Source: Acididesulfobacillus acetoxydans (GTDB lineage: Bacteria; Bacillota; Desulfitobacteriia; Desulfitobacteriales; Desulfitobacteriaceae). Taken from it: a stretch of 64,000 nucleotides of DNA. Where the stretch lies: assembly GCF_900016645.1 (NCBI RefSeq), contig NZ_CDGJ01000032.1, one strand, 5' to 3'. The notes beneath the pieces are model-generated. The model worked only from the letters and a program-made list of their open reading frames with translations. It ran no database searches and had not been told where the DNA came from. Each line of letters starts with the position of its first letter. Within the stretch, counting starts at the first letter, position 1. Positions 1 to 8,048 of the stretch are shown one piece after another. The position numbers and the translations under genes are program-made.

Positions 1-45
1 TTTCACTGAACAGCCGGATTTTGTTCAAAAAGCCGGTTCGAGAAT

Positions 46-771
46 TCAGACATCAATTTTGTCACACAATAGCTTCAGATCCAGAATGTGGACTTCTCCT
101 CTCTGCAAAGTCAGGATGCCCTGCCGTTCCCAACGGCGTAAAATTTCATTGACTGTTTGGCGGGTTATTCCGCTCATTGCGGCCAAGTCTTCATGCGTAA
201 AACAAACACGGTAGGATGGAAGCGAAGGGAGTGACGTGTTGTAGGTTGACAACGTACCGAAGTTACGTTCGCTTTGAATAGCTCGCTCCATGACCCTGGC
301 CAGACGTGAGGCAGCCTCGCGAAAAGCGAGATCGAAGATCAAGTCATTGGTTACACGCAGAATCTGCCCTAGGACTCGAATGAGTCGACGGGCTAATTCC
401 GGAGATTCGTCCAGCATCCTTTGGAATTCCCGCATGCCCAGGTAGAATACTTCTGTGTCTTCCACAGCCGTAGCTAGGGCCAGAGAATGTTCACTATAGA
501 CATCCCCGGATGAGAGGATGGCCACCGTGAATTCTTTTCCGTCTTCAGAATAATAGGAGACTTTTACCTTGCCGGAATGTACGAAAAAGATCACATCCGG
601 ACTGCCGGAAGGAAACACCAGGGGTTGTCGCTTGTGGAATTGCTGCCTAATGAAGCGGGGTTTCCAAGTATTCAATAGGGCAGAAGGCAGATTACGAAAG
701 AGCACAAAACGTTCCAGATCGGGCATATTAAAAGGCGTGGGTTGTTTCGGCTGGTCCAACACGAGCCACAT
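46..771 (-). CDS. Crp/Fnr-family transcriptional regulator
   Basis: A cytoplasmic regulator of about 241 residues. The N-terminal two thirds form a cyclic-nucleotide-binding-type beta barrel (around residues 25-140, with the segment HSGKVKVSYYSEDGKEF). The C-terminal third is a Crp-type winged helix (THEDLAAMSGITRQTVNEIL, about residues 193-212). No N-terminal cysteine cluster like that of Fnr is visible, so it more likely senses a small ligand or uses another mechanism. The annotated ATG sits directly against an AAGGG ribosome site, so the GTG three codons downstream, at better spacing, may be the real start. The gene stands alone, facing off the left edge of the window. The family is clear; the effector and target genes cannot be told from sequence. 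Confidence 0.9.
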   Translation of the reverse strand: MWLVLDQPKQPTPFNMPDLERFVLFRNLPSALLNTWKPRFIRQQFHKRQPLVFPSGSPDVIFFVHSGKVKVSYYSEDGKEFTVAILSSGDVYSEHSLALATAVEDTEVFYLGMREFQRMLDESPELARRLIRVLGQILRVTNDLIFDLAFREAASRLARVMERAIQSERNFGTLSTYNTSLPSLPSYRVCFTHEDLAAMSGITRQTVNEILRRWERQGILTLQRGEVHILDLKLLCDKIDV

Positions 772-1156
772 CCCTTCTGAACATGATCCATGATAAATGA
801 GTTCTCCGGGATGTGCCGAAACTCCTTCTGGGTTTGTCGGCTTGTGCCGGATGTTGCCAAGGTTGGACCCGATCAGGCTGTGGAGGATTAGTGCCCAAAG
901 AAGGTTAGCCCGGAAAGCTCTTTTTTTCCGGGAAAAGGGAGCGGCTCAGGAAAGATTTGCGGTTCCCGAAACAGGTGAGACCCCGAAGCGTGATGCAGCT
1001 TTAGGACACAAAAAAGCCGGTGATCCTTAGCGTAAGGAAAACCGGCTTTTCACTCCCGAAATATGTCTTAGCGCAAATTTCCGTTAAAATGTTGGCGGGG
1101 CCCCAAATTCAAGTCGCGTCATGAAATAGCTTCAGGTCTGATGAGACTGCGAAAAA
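772..1156. other. intergenic region with two stem-loops, no gene
   Basis: No supportable gene. It contains a short stem-loop at 909-932 (CCCGGAAA pairing with TTTCCGGG) and the stronger hairpin at 1011-1050 listed separately. No recognisable riboswitch core was found. Confidence 0.5.
1011..1050. terminator. inverted repeat, likely intrinsic terminator
   Basis: AAAAGCCGGT pairs with ACCGGCTTTT, with a further CCTTA/TAAGG pairing inside the loop. The A-run before and T-run after the stem make it usable in both directions. No gene ends immediately beside it, although the ABC-permease remnant lies to its right and reads towards it. Confidence 0.6.
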
Positions 1157-1312
1157 TCAGATGTCGCGCCGGTTGAAGCGCCTAATGGCTGCCAGGAGAA
1201 AGCAAAGAATATAGAGTCCGGTGTAGGCAAGCATCCAGATACTGGGTTCAGAATAAACGCCAAAAGGTCCCAGAAAGTTTCCGGTTAAGGCGAGTGCCGA
1301 GCTGAATTGAAC
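1157..1312 (-). pseudogene. C-terminal remnant of an ABC-2 type transporter permease
   Basis: About 51 codons encode a hydrophobic tail that ends in AIRRFNRRDI, the ending typical of ABC-2 family permeases. It includes one membrane span (WMLAYTGLYILCFLLAAI). The reading frame upstream of residue 38 of this ORF loses the hydrophobic character and becomes arginine- and serine-rich, and no ATPase or permease N-terminus is nearby. I take it as the surviving 3' end of a deleted transporter gene. The family call rests on recognising the tail pattern, so it is moderately sure. Confidence 0.5.
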
Positions 1313-1422
1313 TGTATCTATTTCTTTACGGCCCATTGCGCAAAAGCGCGGGAAGCGCGAAAATGGACTCAGAGAGCGGCTGGTGTTTCTAAATGGATAT
1401 CGGGGACGGGGTGGAAAAATCA

Positions 1423-1740
1423 ATGGACGAAGATGAACGAATTGGAGAAGTTAAAGCTATTAGCCCGATTCGGCCCACGCGCAAGGTCGCGCTAATCAAT
1501 CCCCGCCGGGGACGGCGTGAACTAAGGTATCAAATCGACCGGTATCAGAAAGCGCGAAAAGCGGAAAACGCCAAACCGGAGAGCGCCAAACCGGAGAGCG
1601 TGAAGCGGGTGGTAAAAAAGATGCCGGATGTTTCTAAAGGTGCCGAAGCCTGCTCCGGCACCGCTTTGAACCGTGTGGAGCCGCGCCATGGAAATATAAA
1701 TCGCGTCGCCTATGACCGGACGATTATACTGGGCGAATAG
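1423..1740 (+). CDS. hypothetical basic protein
   Basis: An open frame of about 105 codons beginning at an ATG preceded by GGGGTGG nine bases upstream. The product is very basic and lysine/arginine-rich, with a small internal duplication (AKPES twice at about residues 55-64). No domain is recognised. The frame is interleaved with decayed DNA and could be fortuitous; the only positives are the plausible ribosome site and the acidic, then basic, low-complexity composition. A shadow frame on the other strand is also open over part of it. Confidence 0.25.
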   Translation: MDEDERIGEVKAISPIRPTRKVALINPRRGRRELRYQIDRYQKARKAENAKPESAKPESVKRVVKKMPDVSKGAEACSGTALNRVEPRHGNINRVAYDRTIILGE

Positions 1741-2164
1741 GGAAGCAGGGAAGCGTTTAGGCGGGGAGCTGGGACCACCAAGAGGGTGCACCGCCAACGT
1801 AGAAAATACCGGTTACCGTGGAGTTCAGCAACCGGTGTTTGGTCATTTAGGCAAAGCAGTCTGCGGAATATTGCCCTGAGCCGCTTGAAAATCTTGTATT
1901 CGATGGCCGTCCGGGAGTAAGATGAACGCAAAAGGGCCGGCATATCGAACCGGAGGGCCGCTCGGCGATTATCGCTTTTGGCCCAGCCGCAGTGCGCATG
2001 ACTGACAGCGTGAGATACCTTAGACTCTTGATGGACAGCGCTCGCAGACGCTAGATAGGCTTCGGCTCAGTGAAAGGATTTTAAACCGGTAGTAAAGCTT
2101 CCGGGGACATGGCAGGCTGGCCACGCTTTAATAGTTTTTAAGGTGGATGAGAACAGGGGGTTTT
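1741..2164. other. intergenic region
   Basis: No convincing coding sequence, RNA gene or terminator seen. It ends in the leader of the HAD phosphatase gene. Confidence 0.4.
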
Positions 2165-2794
2165 ATGTTTAAACTTGCGATCTTTGATTTCGACGGAACC
2201 CTGGTCGATTCTAAAGACGTGGGCATCACCCTTTATAACCGGCTGGCGGAAAAATTCAAGACGAGAAAGATTGAGGATCTGGAGAGCCTGTGGAAGTTGC
2301 CGCTTCTTGAACGTTTAAAGGCACTGAACATCTCTCTCATCAAACTTCCGGGTCTCATAGCCGATATGAAAAAGGAATATGAACATTCTCTGTCCTACAT
2401 TGAGATGTTTCCCGGTATGCGGGAACTGCTGCTCGAGCTCAAGGGCAAAGGCCATTCTGTGGCCATCATTTCCTCAAACTCGGAAAGCAATATCCGGGAC
2501 TATTTCCGGAGCAAGCGGCTGGACGTGCTCGGGACCGTTCTCAGTCCGGCCCATCTTTGGGGCAAGGATAAAGCCATCAAGACATTACTTCGCGTTTATC
2601 ATTTGAGGCGGGAGGAAGCGGTCTATGTCGGGGATGAAGTGAGAGACATCGAGGCCTGCCAAAAAGCGGGGGTTAAAATAATCTGCGTGGACTGGGGCCA
2701 CGATCCGCCGGAGCTGCTCCAAGCGGCTCACCCCGATTATATGGCCGGTTCGGCGGAGGACATCCGTTCTATACTTGCCCGGTACCCGGGGTAG
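2165..2794 (+). CDS. HAD-superfamily phosphatase (phosphoglycolate phosphatase-like)
   Basis: A soluble hydrolase of about 209 residues with all HAD signatures: motif I FDFDGTLVDS at the N-terminus with the nucleophilic aspartate, motif II IISSNS around residue 107, the conserved lysine in WGKDKAI, and the motif III/IV segment YVGDEVRDIEACQKAGV. A helical cap lies between motif I and motif II, as in Gph/PpaX-type phosphatases. An ATG 18 bases upstream (2147) abuts its ribosome site, while the chosen ATG has ACAGGGGG at good spacing, giving the usual short N-terminus. The gene is alone, so the physiological substrate (phosphoglycolate, pyrophosphate or another sugar phosphate) is unknown. Confidence 0.88.
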   Translation: MFKLAIFDFDGTLVDSKDVGITLYNRLAEKFKTRKIEDLESLWKLPLLERLKALNISLIKLPGLIADMKKEYEHSLSYIEMFPGMRELLLELKGKGHSVAIISSNSESNIRDYFRSKRLDVLGTVLSPAHLWGKDKAIKTLLRVYHLRREEAVYVGDEVRDIEACQKAGVKIICVDWGHDPPELLQAAHPDYMAGSAEDIRSILARYPG

Positions 2795-2830
2795 TTCACT
2801 TGATGTTCTATCTATTAAAGAGGGGGACAA

Positions 2831-2865
2831 TGTGGTGAAAGCCTCCATTGGAGGCTTTCACCACA
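2831..2865. repeat. perfect 16-bp inverted repeat
   Basis: A 16-bp perfect stem (TGTGGTGAAAGCCTCC and its complement) with a 3-base loop lies 36 bases after the HAD gene. It has no U-tract, and the bases that follow (about 2866-2935) resemble the interior of the palindrome-bounded mini-element at 45715-45921 (shared TATCCC..AAA and CGGCGAAGGCG blocks). It may therefore be a mini-element end acting as a terminator. Confidence 0.55.
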
Positions 2866-3032
2866 GCCCTTTATCCCGAAAGGATACCTCTCGGCGAAGG
2901 CGATAGTCTCCGGTACACCGCCCCCACGTGGGAAGGATTACAACTACTATTTGAAAATAACGTCGGGAATAAGACGGCCGCAAGAAGTGAAAGGTCCTGA
3001 CCAAAGCGGTTGACTCCATAGCATAATAGAGC

Positions 3033-3047
3033 TCTAATATTATTAGA
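3033..3047. promoter_or_regulatory. AT-rich palindrome upstream of antitoxin remnant
   Basis: TCTAATATTATTAGA is a perfect palindrome placed about 28 bases before the antitoxin-like frame and just before an AAGGAG ribosome site. Phd/YefM antitoxins bind such AT-rich palindromes to repress their own operon, so this is plausibly the surviving operator. Confidence 0.45.
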
Positions 3048-3074
3048 ATGTTACTATAAGGAGCTGATACCCTA

Positions 3075-3194
3075 CTGATTAAACCGTCCGCAAGCATCCG
3101 GCAGAACTATAATGAGATAGCGGATTTGTGCAGGTCTACCGGTGAGCCGGTGTATCTTGCTAAAAACGGCGACCGTGCAGCCCATCGTCATTAA
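3075..3194 (+). pseudogene. remnant of a Phd/YefM-type antitoxin
   Basis: A 39-codon frame reads LIKPSASIRQNYNEIADLC and then GEPVYLAKNGD, which matches the N-terminal half of Phd/YefM antitoxins (the pattern IRPSADLRNNYNEISELC..., EPVYLTKNG). It has lost its ATG (CTA CTG follow the AAGGAG site) and runs into a stop after KNGDRAAHRH, where the family continues into its second half. No RelE/YoeB toxin follows. It is therefore read as a broken antitoxin gene whose toxin is gone. Confidence 0.55.
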
Positions 3195-3257
3195 AGGACT
3201 GACCTTTTTTGACGGACGGGAGGGCGTGGAGACGCGCCTTGAAACCACCTTTCAACT

Positions 3258-3413
3258 CTAGAAGTCTTCCACCCGGCTGAGAGGATGCGCTTTCTGGCGC
3301 TGGGCCACCTCATAACGACATAGGTCATATTTTGAGTAGGTGCATTGTAAACCGCACTGATGACAGATGCAGTGTCCCTGGCAGTCTCGACAGCGGCAAC
3401 TAGACATAGACAT
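3258..3413 (-). CDS. small cysteine-rich (zinc-ribbon-like) protein
   Basis: A 51-codon frame with eight cysteines in the first 32 residues: SSCRCRDCQGHCICHQCGLQ, followed by CTYSKYDLC. It then has a short charged tail ending in LSRVEDF. The spacing of CxC, CxxC and CxC-type pairs suggests a small zinc-binding or Fe-S-binding knuckle protein. The ATG is preceded on the minus strand by AAAGAGG at nine bases, and a second ATG lies two codons in. It has no strong family match in my memory. The cysteine density and ribosome site make it a believable small gene between remnants. Confidence 0.55.
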   Translation of the reverse strand: MSMSSCRCRDCQGHCICHQCGLQCTYSKYDLCRYEVAQRQKAHPLSRVEDF

Positions 3414-3504
3414 AGACAGCAACCTCTTTCCGATAATTAAGATATTCCCCTTACTTCCAAGTATTGCACAAATTCGCGCGAATCATTCATTTGTTAGCGA
3501 CAAG

Positions 3505-3544
3505 CGAAATGGGTGGCAGTATCTGTTTACTGTCACCCATTTCG
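3505..3544. repeat. 17-bp inverted repeat
   Basis: CGAAATGGGTGGCAGTA pairs with TACTGTCACCCATTTCG (one G-T pair) around a 6-base loop. There is no U-tract on either side. It lies between the cysteine-rich gene and the spore-protein gene, both on the minus strand, and could be an attenuator or the end of a mobile element. Confidence 0.5.
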
Positions 3545-3629
3545 CTCCGTTCCTGCCCGTTAAAAAGCTCGCTGGTCAAAAAACCCGCCGTCTATCCGGA
3601 GGTAGGGGCTCAGGAAAAAATAGCGCATC

Positions 3630-3797
3630 CTATTTCTGATTCATATCGACCCATTCTTTGGCATACTCGACATCGTCCTCGCTGGGGATGGCGACGTTGG
3701 AAACTGCTTTGGTTTTTTTAATGTTCGCCCAGGCAGCGGTATCATGTTTTTCGACGGGAGCTTGCGGGGCACTTTGTTTGCGCTGATCTGCCGACAT
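3630..3797 (-). CDS. DUF3787-type small spore-associated protein
   Basis: A 55-residue protein with the pattern PVEKHDTAAWANIKKTKAVS and a C-terminal VEYAKEWVDMNQK. This fits the clostridial DUF3787 family, whose hallmark is the AW pair in HETAAWANI and a closing AKEWV..NQK helix. Members have been reported as spore-surface proteins, so it probably belongs to the spore coat or surface. An ATG seven codons upstream is possible, but the chosen ATG carries the AGGAGGG site at six bases. It is transcribed alone. Confidence 0.75.
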   Translation of the reverse strand: MSADQRKQSAPQAPVEKHDTAAWANIKKTKAVSNVAIPSEDDVEYAKEWVDMNQK

Positions 3798-4274
3798 TCT
3801 GATCCCTCCTAACTTCATCTAATCGTGGGCTTCCCACTTCTATGAGTGGGAGTGGTGCTAAGCGCAAGTGTCCACAGGACACTGGCGTGATGGACACTAG
3901 CGTGATGTTTAGCTTTAGCTGAACGAGTTACTTTAGTATTTGTCTCCTGGGGTGAATGTATGAGGTTGATGCGTGATTCGAAAAGGAAAGTTATGCCATA
4001 TGACTGCTTGAAGATCGTTGCATGCCAGGCATGAACCAGTGTTGCAATTAATCGGACCTTTTGTTATAGTTGAACCACCGAAGGGGAGTAGTTTCTAAAA
4101 AACAGTGTCAACATACTGGCTTACGGGCCTGGCACTGTTTCGCCGGCGGCGTAACGAGACTTTTGGCGCAAGGGGGACCTGCGCTGAAGGTCTTTTATAT
4201 TACTATGAAAAAGAGGAGTTTGGGGGAGACTAAGCGCGGAGTTTACTCCGGGATGAAGGGGATGGGGGAAAGTT
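3798..4274. other. intergenic region with mini-element and hairpin
   Basis: Holds the palindrome-bounded mini-element (3832-3934, separate entry) and a stem at 4100-4140 (AAACAGTG with CACTGTTT, T-rich beyond it when read on the minus strand). No gene is supported here. Confidence 0.5.
3832..3934 (-). mobile_element. palindrome-bounded mini-element, copy 1
   Basis: Bounded on one side by the hairpin TCCCACT..AGTGGGA (3832-3851) and on the other by GTTTAGCTTTAGCTGAAC followed by GAGTT (3907-3929). The same two ends in the opposite orientation bound the copy at 45715-45921. A third small hairpin (AGTGTCC/GGACACT, 3867-3883) lies between. It carries no gene. Hairpin ends of unequal sequence are typical of elements moved by IS200/IS605-type transposases (PATE-like). 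That affiliation is inference. Confidence 0.5.
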
Positions 4275-5270
4275 ATGGTCTCTATCTTTGCGGTGTTGTT
4301 GGCGGCGGCTCTCTTGATCTATTTTAGCTGTGAGCTGTTTGTCAATGGAATCGAGTGGACCGGAGTAAGGTTCAATATTGCCAAAAACGCAGTCGGCACT
4401 GTTTTGGCCGCGGTGGGGACGGCGTTGCCGGAAAGTGTGGTAACCTTTATCGCCGTGGTTTTCGGCCGGAATCTTCACCAGAAGGATATCGGAGTGGGCG
4501 CAGCCTTGGGCGGGCCCTTGGTCTTAAGCACGATTGCCTATGCCGTAGTCGGTTTGAGTTTGCTGGGGTTCAGCCGCAGGAGGGCCCGCGGGCGGGATTT
4601 GGACCTGCGCGGCAGTAAATTAGGGCGGGACCAAGCATGGTTCTTGTCGATCTTTATCTTCAAGGTGGCTTTAGGGTTTTTCGCCTTTACGGGCAAGGCC
4701 CTGACCGGTTTTTTATTTCTGGCGGCTTATGCTTTCTATTTTTATGCGGAGATGAAGCCGGTGGGCGAAAGCGGCAAGGGGGAAACGATGGAACCGTTGC
4801 GCTTTCGTCCGCATTCTTCCCGGCCGGAAACGGGTTGGATCGTCTTTCAAACCCTGTTGTCGCTCTTGCTGATTGCCGCAGGTTCGCAAATTTTCGTTCA
4901 TTCTTTGGAAAGCCTCAGCGCCAGAATCGGGCTGCCGTCCCATGTAGTGGCCCTATTTCTGAGTCCGGTCGCGACCGAACTGCCGGAGATTCTCAACGCA
5001 GTGATTTGGGTCAGGCAAGGGAAAGAACGGCTGGCTTTGGCGAATATTAGTGGGGCCATGATGATTCAGGCCACTGTGCCAAGCGCTTTGGGCATTCTCT
5101 TTACCCCTTGGCTTTTTGACAAATATTTGGCTATGGCGGGTTTGTTCACGATCCTTTCGATTCTCTTTCTCTGGTTCACCTTGCGCCGGCGGAAACTTTC
5201 GGCTTATCGTCTGGCTTGGGCCGCGGTATTTTACCTCCTTTTTACCATCGTAGTATTTCAAAATGTTTAG
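4275..5270 (+). CDS. Ca2+/cation antiporter (NCX/YrbG family)
   Basis: An integral membrane protein of 331 residues with about ten hydrophobic segments and the two inverted alpha repeats of the cation/Ca2+ exchanger superfamily. The first has GTALPESVVTFIAVVFG near residues 49-65 and the second has SPVATELPEILNAVIWV near residues 232-248, each with the ion-coordinating glutamate after the proline-containing motif. A basic cytoplasmic loop (FSRRRARGRDLDLR, about residues 99-112) separates the halves. It probably exchanges Na+ or H+ against Ca2+ at the cytoplasmic membrane. The ATG follows GGGGGAAA. The gene is monocistronic, and exact ion specificity cannot be read. Confidence 0.9.
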   Translation: MVSIFAVLLAAALLIYFSCELFVNGIEWTGVRFNIAKNAVGTVLAAVGTALPESVVTFIAVVFGRNLHQKDIGVGAALGGPLVLSTIAYAVVGLSLLGFSRRRARGRDLDLRGSKLGRDQAWFLSIFIFKVALGFFAFTGKALTGFLFLAAYAFYFYAEMKPVGESGKGETMEPLRFRPHSSRPETGWIVFQTLLSLLLIAAGSQIFVHSLESLSARIGLPSHVVALFLSPVATELPEILNAVIWVRQGKERLALANISGAMMIQATVPSALGILFTPWLFDKYLAMAGLFTILSILFLWFTLRRRKLSAYRLAWAAVFYLLFTIVVFQNV

Positions 5271-5734
5271 TTCGTATTAGGTGTACGGCGAAGATTCCTT
5301 TTGTCGGAAGTATGGGAAAAGGCCGCGGCGCTCGGTACGCAAGGTATGCCTTCGGTCTGGTTCGGCGTTTTAGAATCGAAAAGAGGGTGGATCCTGAATA
5401 CTTGCGCAAAATACAGAATACATGAGCCGAATACGTTTACTTTTCCGCTCAATTCTAATTAAATAAAGGGGGGCGTGCGCCCCAACCGGAATGTCGTTCG
5501 CCGCGATGCTCCGAAGAAGTTGTGCGGCCGGGGAAAAAAGGGGCGATCGTTTAGGGCCGGGTCAGGATCTTCGAAACCGATGCAAAAGCGGTTATCGAGC
5601 TCAACAGGGAAACGAATGGAGACCGGGGAGAGCGGTACAAGGAGAAAAAGAGAAAAGATTAAAAGGGAAAGGCCAGGAATAAGGGAAGACACAAAGGAGA
5701 GGAACAAGGGATAAGGAAGAGGAGGATGGTGCGC
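5271..5734. other. intergenic region ending in a purine-rich leader
   Basis: No gene. From about 5600 to 5725 the plus strand is almost pure A/G with many GGAAA, GGAGA and AAGGGA words, one of several such leaders in this window. The last word, GAGGAGG, is the ribosome site of the following gene. Confidence 0.5.
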
Positions 5735-6718
5735 ATGGCGGTCGAGAACAAGCTGCCACCGGTCTTGGACCTGATCCGCGGCAATATCGTAAAGTACGGC
5801 AACCCTTTGGCGCTCAAGGGTTCAGAGGTCGCGGCCTGGGCCAAGGGGCTCAAGTTACCCAAGGAAGGGGACGTCCTTTTTTATACGGGCGGAGAGTATC
5901 AGCTTCTGCCCTTTATCGATTCCCTGGTCAAGACCATGACCCATATTGACCAAGGGAGCAAGAGCTTTTCCCTGATGATGGGAGTGAGAAATATCCTCGA
6001 CAAAGCGGGCTTGAATGCGGAAAAAATATACGCCTCCGTCTTGGCCAAAGACCGGGAACGGTTCAACTCCGTTTGTTACAAGGCGGCCTTTGTCCTGCAG
6101 CAGCTCGGTTATGATCTGGCCTACGCGGGAGATGAGGAACTCTACAGCGGAGCCTTGCTTTACGAACTGGGTTTTGGGGAGGATCTTAAAGAATATGCGC
6201 CTAAAGTCAGGCGGATGATCGAGAAGACCCGGGCCAAGACTGTCGTCTGTCTTTCTCCCCATGCGGCGGAAGTGCTGAAGCTGGTGTATCCGAAAATGCT
6301 GCCCGGGTTTTCCGTTGAAGTACGGACTTTTGTCGAACTCGTTTGGGAACGAAGGAACAAGTTGCCGGCGATTTCGTCCCCAGCGGTCGTCATTCATGAT
6401 TCCTGCCGCCTGGCTCGCGAACTTGAGGTGGACGAGGAAATCCGGGATATTTTGACCGGAACCGGAGTACCGGTGCGCGAGGCGCAGCGCAACCGCCAGT
6501 GGACGACTTGCTGCGGGGGGCCGGGAAAACTTCTCTTTCCGGAGCTCTCGCACGTTATGGGTTCACGCCGGGTGGCCGAGTTGGAGGAAACGGGGGCCGA
6601 GACCATCCTTACCTCTTGCCCGTACTGCTTAGCGGCTTTGGCAGGCGGACAGGAGAAGGGTGATAAGACGGCTGTCGAGGACCTGATTGAGTTTTTGTTT
6701 AGGGGGTATGCGGCGTGA
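5735..6718 (+). CDS. CCG-domain Fe-S oxidoreductase (LutA/HdrB-like)
   Basis: A cytoplasmic protein of about 327 residues. The C-terminal half shows the cysteine-rich CCG pattern: HDSCRLARE, then TTCCGGPG, then SCPYCLAA near the end, ligands for a 4Fe-4S cluster as in LutA, GlpC and HdrB. Only one complete CCG block is obvious; the N-terminal half has a degenerate counterpart. The start is set at the third candidate, nine bases after GAGGAGG, rather than the ATG touching the site. It overlaps the next gene by four bases. LutA and LutB act together in oxidising L-lactate to pyruvate, and the pairing here suggests the same role. A 2-hydroxyacid other than lactate remains possible. Confidence 0.8.
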   Translation: MAVENKLPPVLDLIRGNIVKYGNPLALKGSEVAAWAKGLKLPKEGDVLFYTGGEYQLLPFIDSLVKTMTHIDQGSKSFSLMMGVRNILDKAGLNAEKIYASVLAKDRERFNSVCYKAAFVLQQLGYDLAYAGDEELYSGALLYELGFGEDLKEYAPKVRRMIEKTRAKTVVCLSPHAAEVLKLVYPKMLPGFSVEVRTFVELVWERRNKLPAISSPAVVIHDSCRLARELEVDEEIRDILTGTGVPVREAQRNRQWTTCCGGPGKLLFPELSHVMGSRRVAELEETGAETILTSCPYCLAALAGGQEKGDKTAVEDLIEFLFRGYAA

Positions 6719-7989
6719 AATCGGATCTGACGAAGGCCTTCGCGGACTATGCCAAGGACCTCAATCAAGCCAGCCGGGATGAGAATATACAGAAAGCCAT
6801 GTCCAGAGCGGTGAAGTCTTACCGAGCCACGACGGATGAAACGATGCGGCGCTTTCCGCACACGCCGGAGTTGGCGGCTGAGGTTCGAGAGATTAAGACG
6901 CAAGCGATTCAAAATAACGCGGCTCTGCTGCGGGAAGCTATGGCTTCGGTAGAGCGCAACAAAGGCAAAGCTTTTTATGCCAGGGATGCTGAGGAGGCTT
7001 TGCGGCTGGCTTTGGAGATCATCGGCCGGGGCAAGGTGGTTGTCAAAGGCAAAAGTATGTTGGGGGAGGAACTGCACCTCAGGGAATACTTGGAAGATCA
7101 TGGCAATGAAGTTTGGGAAACTGATTTGGGCGAGTTCATTTTGCAGCTGAAGAAAGAGCGCCCGATGCATATTCTTTCGCCGGCTATTCACGTGCCGCGG
7201 GAGCAGGTGGCGGACATTTTCAGCAAGTTCTTTCAGAAAGAGGTTCCGCCGGACATTGCGGCGGAAGTGGGGGCGGTCAGGGAGTTCTTGCGCGAGAAGT
7301 ATTTCAGCGCGGATGTCGGCATCAGCGGGGCGAATGTCGTGGCGGCTGACACCGGGGCTATGGTCATCATCGAAAATGAGGGAAACGTCCGCCTTTCCAC
7401 AGGGGCCCCGCCCGTGCATCTGCTCATGGTTGGGGTGGAGAAAATAGTACCCACATTTCAAGAGGCCATGAAAGTGGCGGAGGTCACTTGGCGCTATGCC
7501 CAATACGGGGTTCCGGGCTATGTCAATATCATCAGCGGGCCCAGCAAAACGGGGGATATCGAGAAAGTGACCACGTACGGCGCCCATGGGCCCAAAGAAT
7601 TCTACGTTATTTTTGTCGACAACGGGCGGAGTCTTATGGCCGGGGACGAGCGTTTCAGCCAAGCCCTCCATTGCTTGCGCTGCGGCGGCTGTATGTACGA
7701 ATGCCCGGTCTTTCAAGTGACGGCCGGACACTTCGGTCACACCTACTTGGGAGGAATCGGTGCCATCTGGACCGCGTTCGTGTCGGGGGGCCTGGATGTG
7801 GCGGCTCCTCTTCTCTACACTTGCTTGCGTTGCGGTCGTTGTGTGGAGCGCTGCCCGATGCGTATCAATGTTCCCGGGATGGTGGGGGAATTGCGGAAAA
7901 TGCTCATTTACGGGGAGTCGCTGCCGGGGGAGGATTTGCCGGAGGCTGCGATCGCCGGCGGGGTGGGCTTTGAGCATGCTCCCGTGTAA
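6715..7989 (+). CDS. lutB: LutB-like LUD-domain ferredoxin-type protein
   Basis: A 424-residue protein starting with GTG and overlapping the upstream stop (GTGA). Residues about 70-310 form a LUD domain with the signatures VVKGKSMLGEE and DTGAMVIIENEGN. Two 4Fe-4S ferredoxin motifs follow, LRCGGCMYECPVF (about residue 322) and LRCGRCVERCPMR (about residue 373). This is the LutB architecture, the electron-transfer subunit of LutABC-type lactate oxidation in the cytoplasm. No separate LutC gene follows, so the complex may be AB-only or LutC may be elsewhere. The downstream pyruvate-type transporter fits a lactate/pyruvate theme. The family call is strong; the exact substrate is not proven. Confidence 0.85.
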   Translation: MKSDLTKAFADYAKDLNQASRDENIQKAMSRAVKSYRATTDETMRRFPHTPELAAEVREIKTQAIQNNAALLREAMASVERNKGKAFYARDAEEALRLALEIIGRGKVVVKGKSMLGEELHLREYLEDHGNEVWETDLGEFILQLKKERPMHILSPAIHVPREQVADIFSKFFQKEVPPDIAAEVGAVREFLREKYFSADVGISGANVVAADTGAMVIIENEGNVRLSTGAPPVHLLMVGVEKIVPTFQEAMKVAEVTWRYAQYGVPGYVNIISGPSKTGDIEKVTTYGAHGPKEFYVIFVDNGRSLMAGDERFSQALHCLRCGGCMYECPVFQVTAGHFGHTYLGGIGAIWTAFVSGGLDVAAPLLYTCLRCGRCVERCPMRINVPGMVGELRKMLIYGESLPGEDLPEAAIAGGVGFEHAPV

Positions 7990-8017
7990 GGACGCTGATC
8001 TTCTTGGCTCTGTCTTG

Positions 8018-8048
8018 AACCCTCACTTTGTCAGGTGGGGGTTCTTTT
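8018..8048 (+). terminator. intrinsic terminator of the lut genes
   Basis: AACCCTCAC pairs with GTGGGGGTT (one G-T pair) and is followed by CTTTTAT, 28 bases after the lutB-like stop. Confidence 0.75.

Noticed and set aside
797..1060. Possible riboswitch upstream of a plus-strand gene
   Set aside because: Hairpins are present but no known conserved core was recognised and no gene follows in that direction; the open frame there lacks a ribosome site.
4131..4146. TGGCAC resembling a sigma-54 -24 element
   Set aside because: The -12 part reads CGCC rather than TTGC, and no activator is near.
6394..7977. Very long minus-strand open frame opposite the lut genes
   Set aside because: It is a shadow of GC-rich coding sequence; composition is His/Arg/Pro-rich and no motif fits, while the plus strand encodes clear families.
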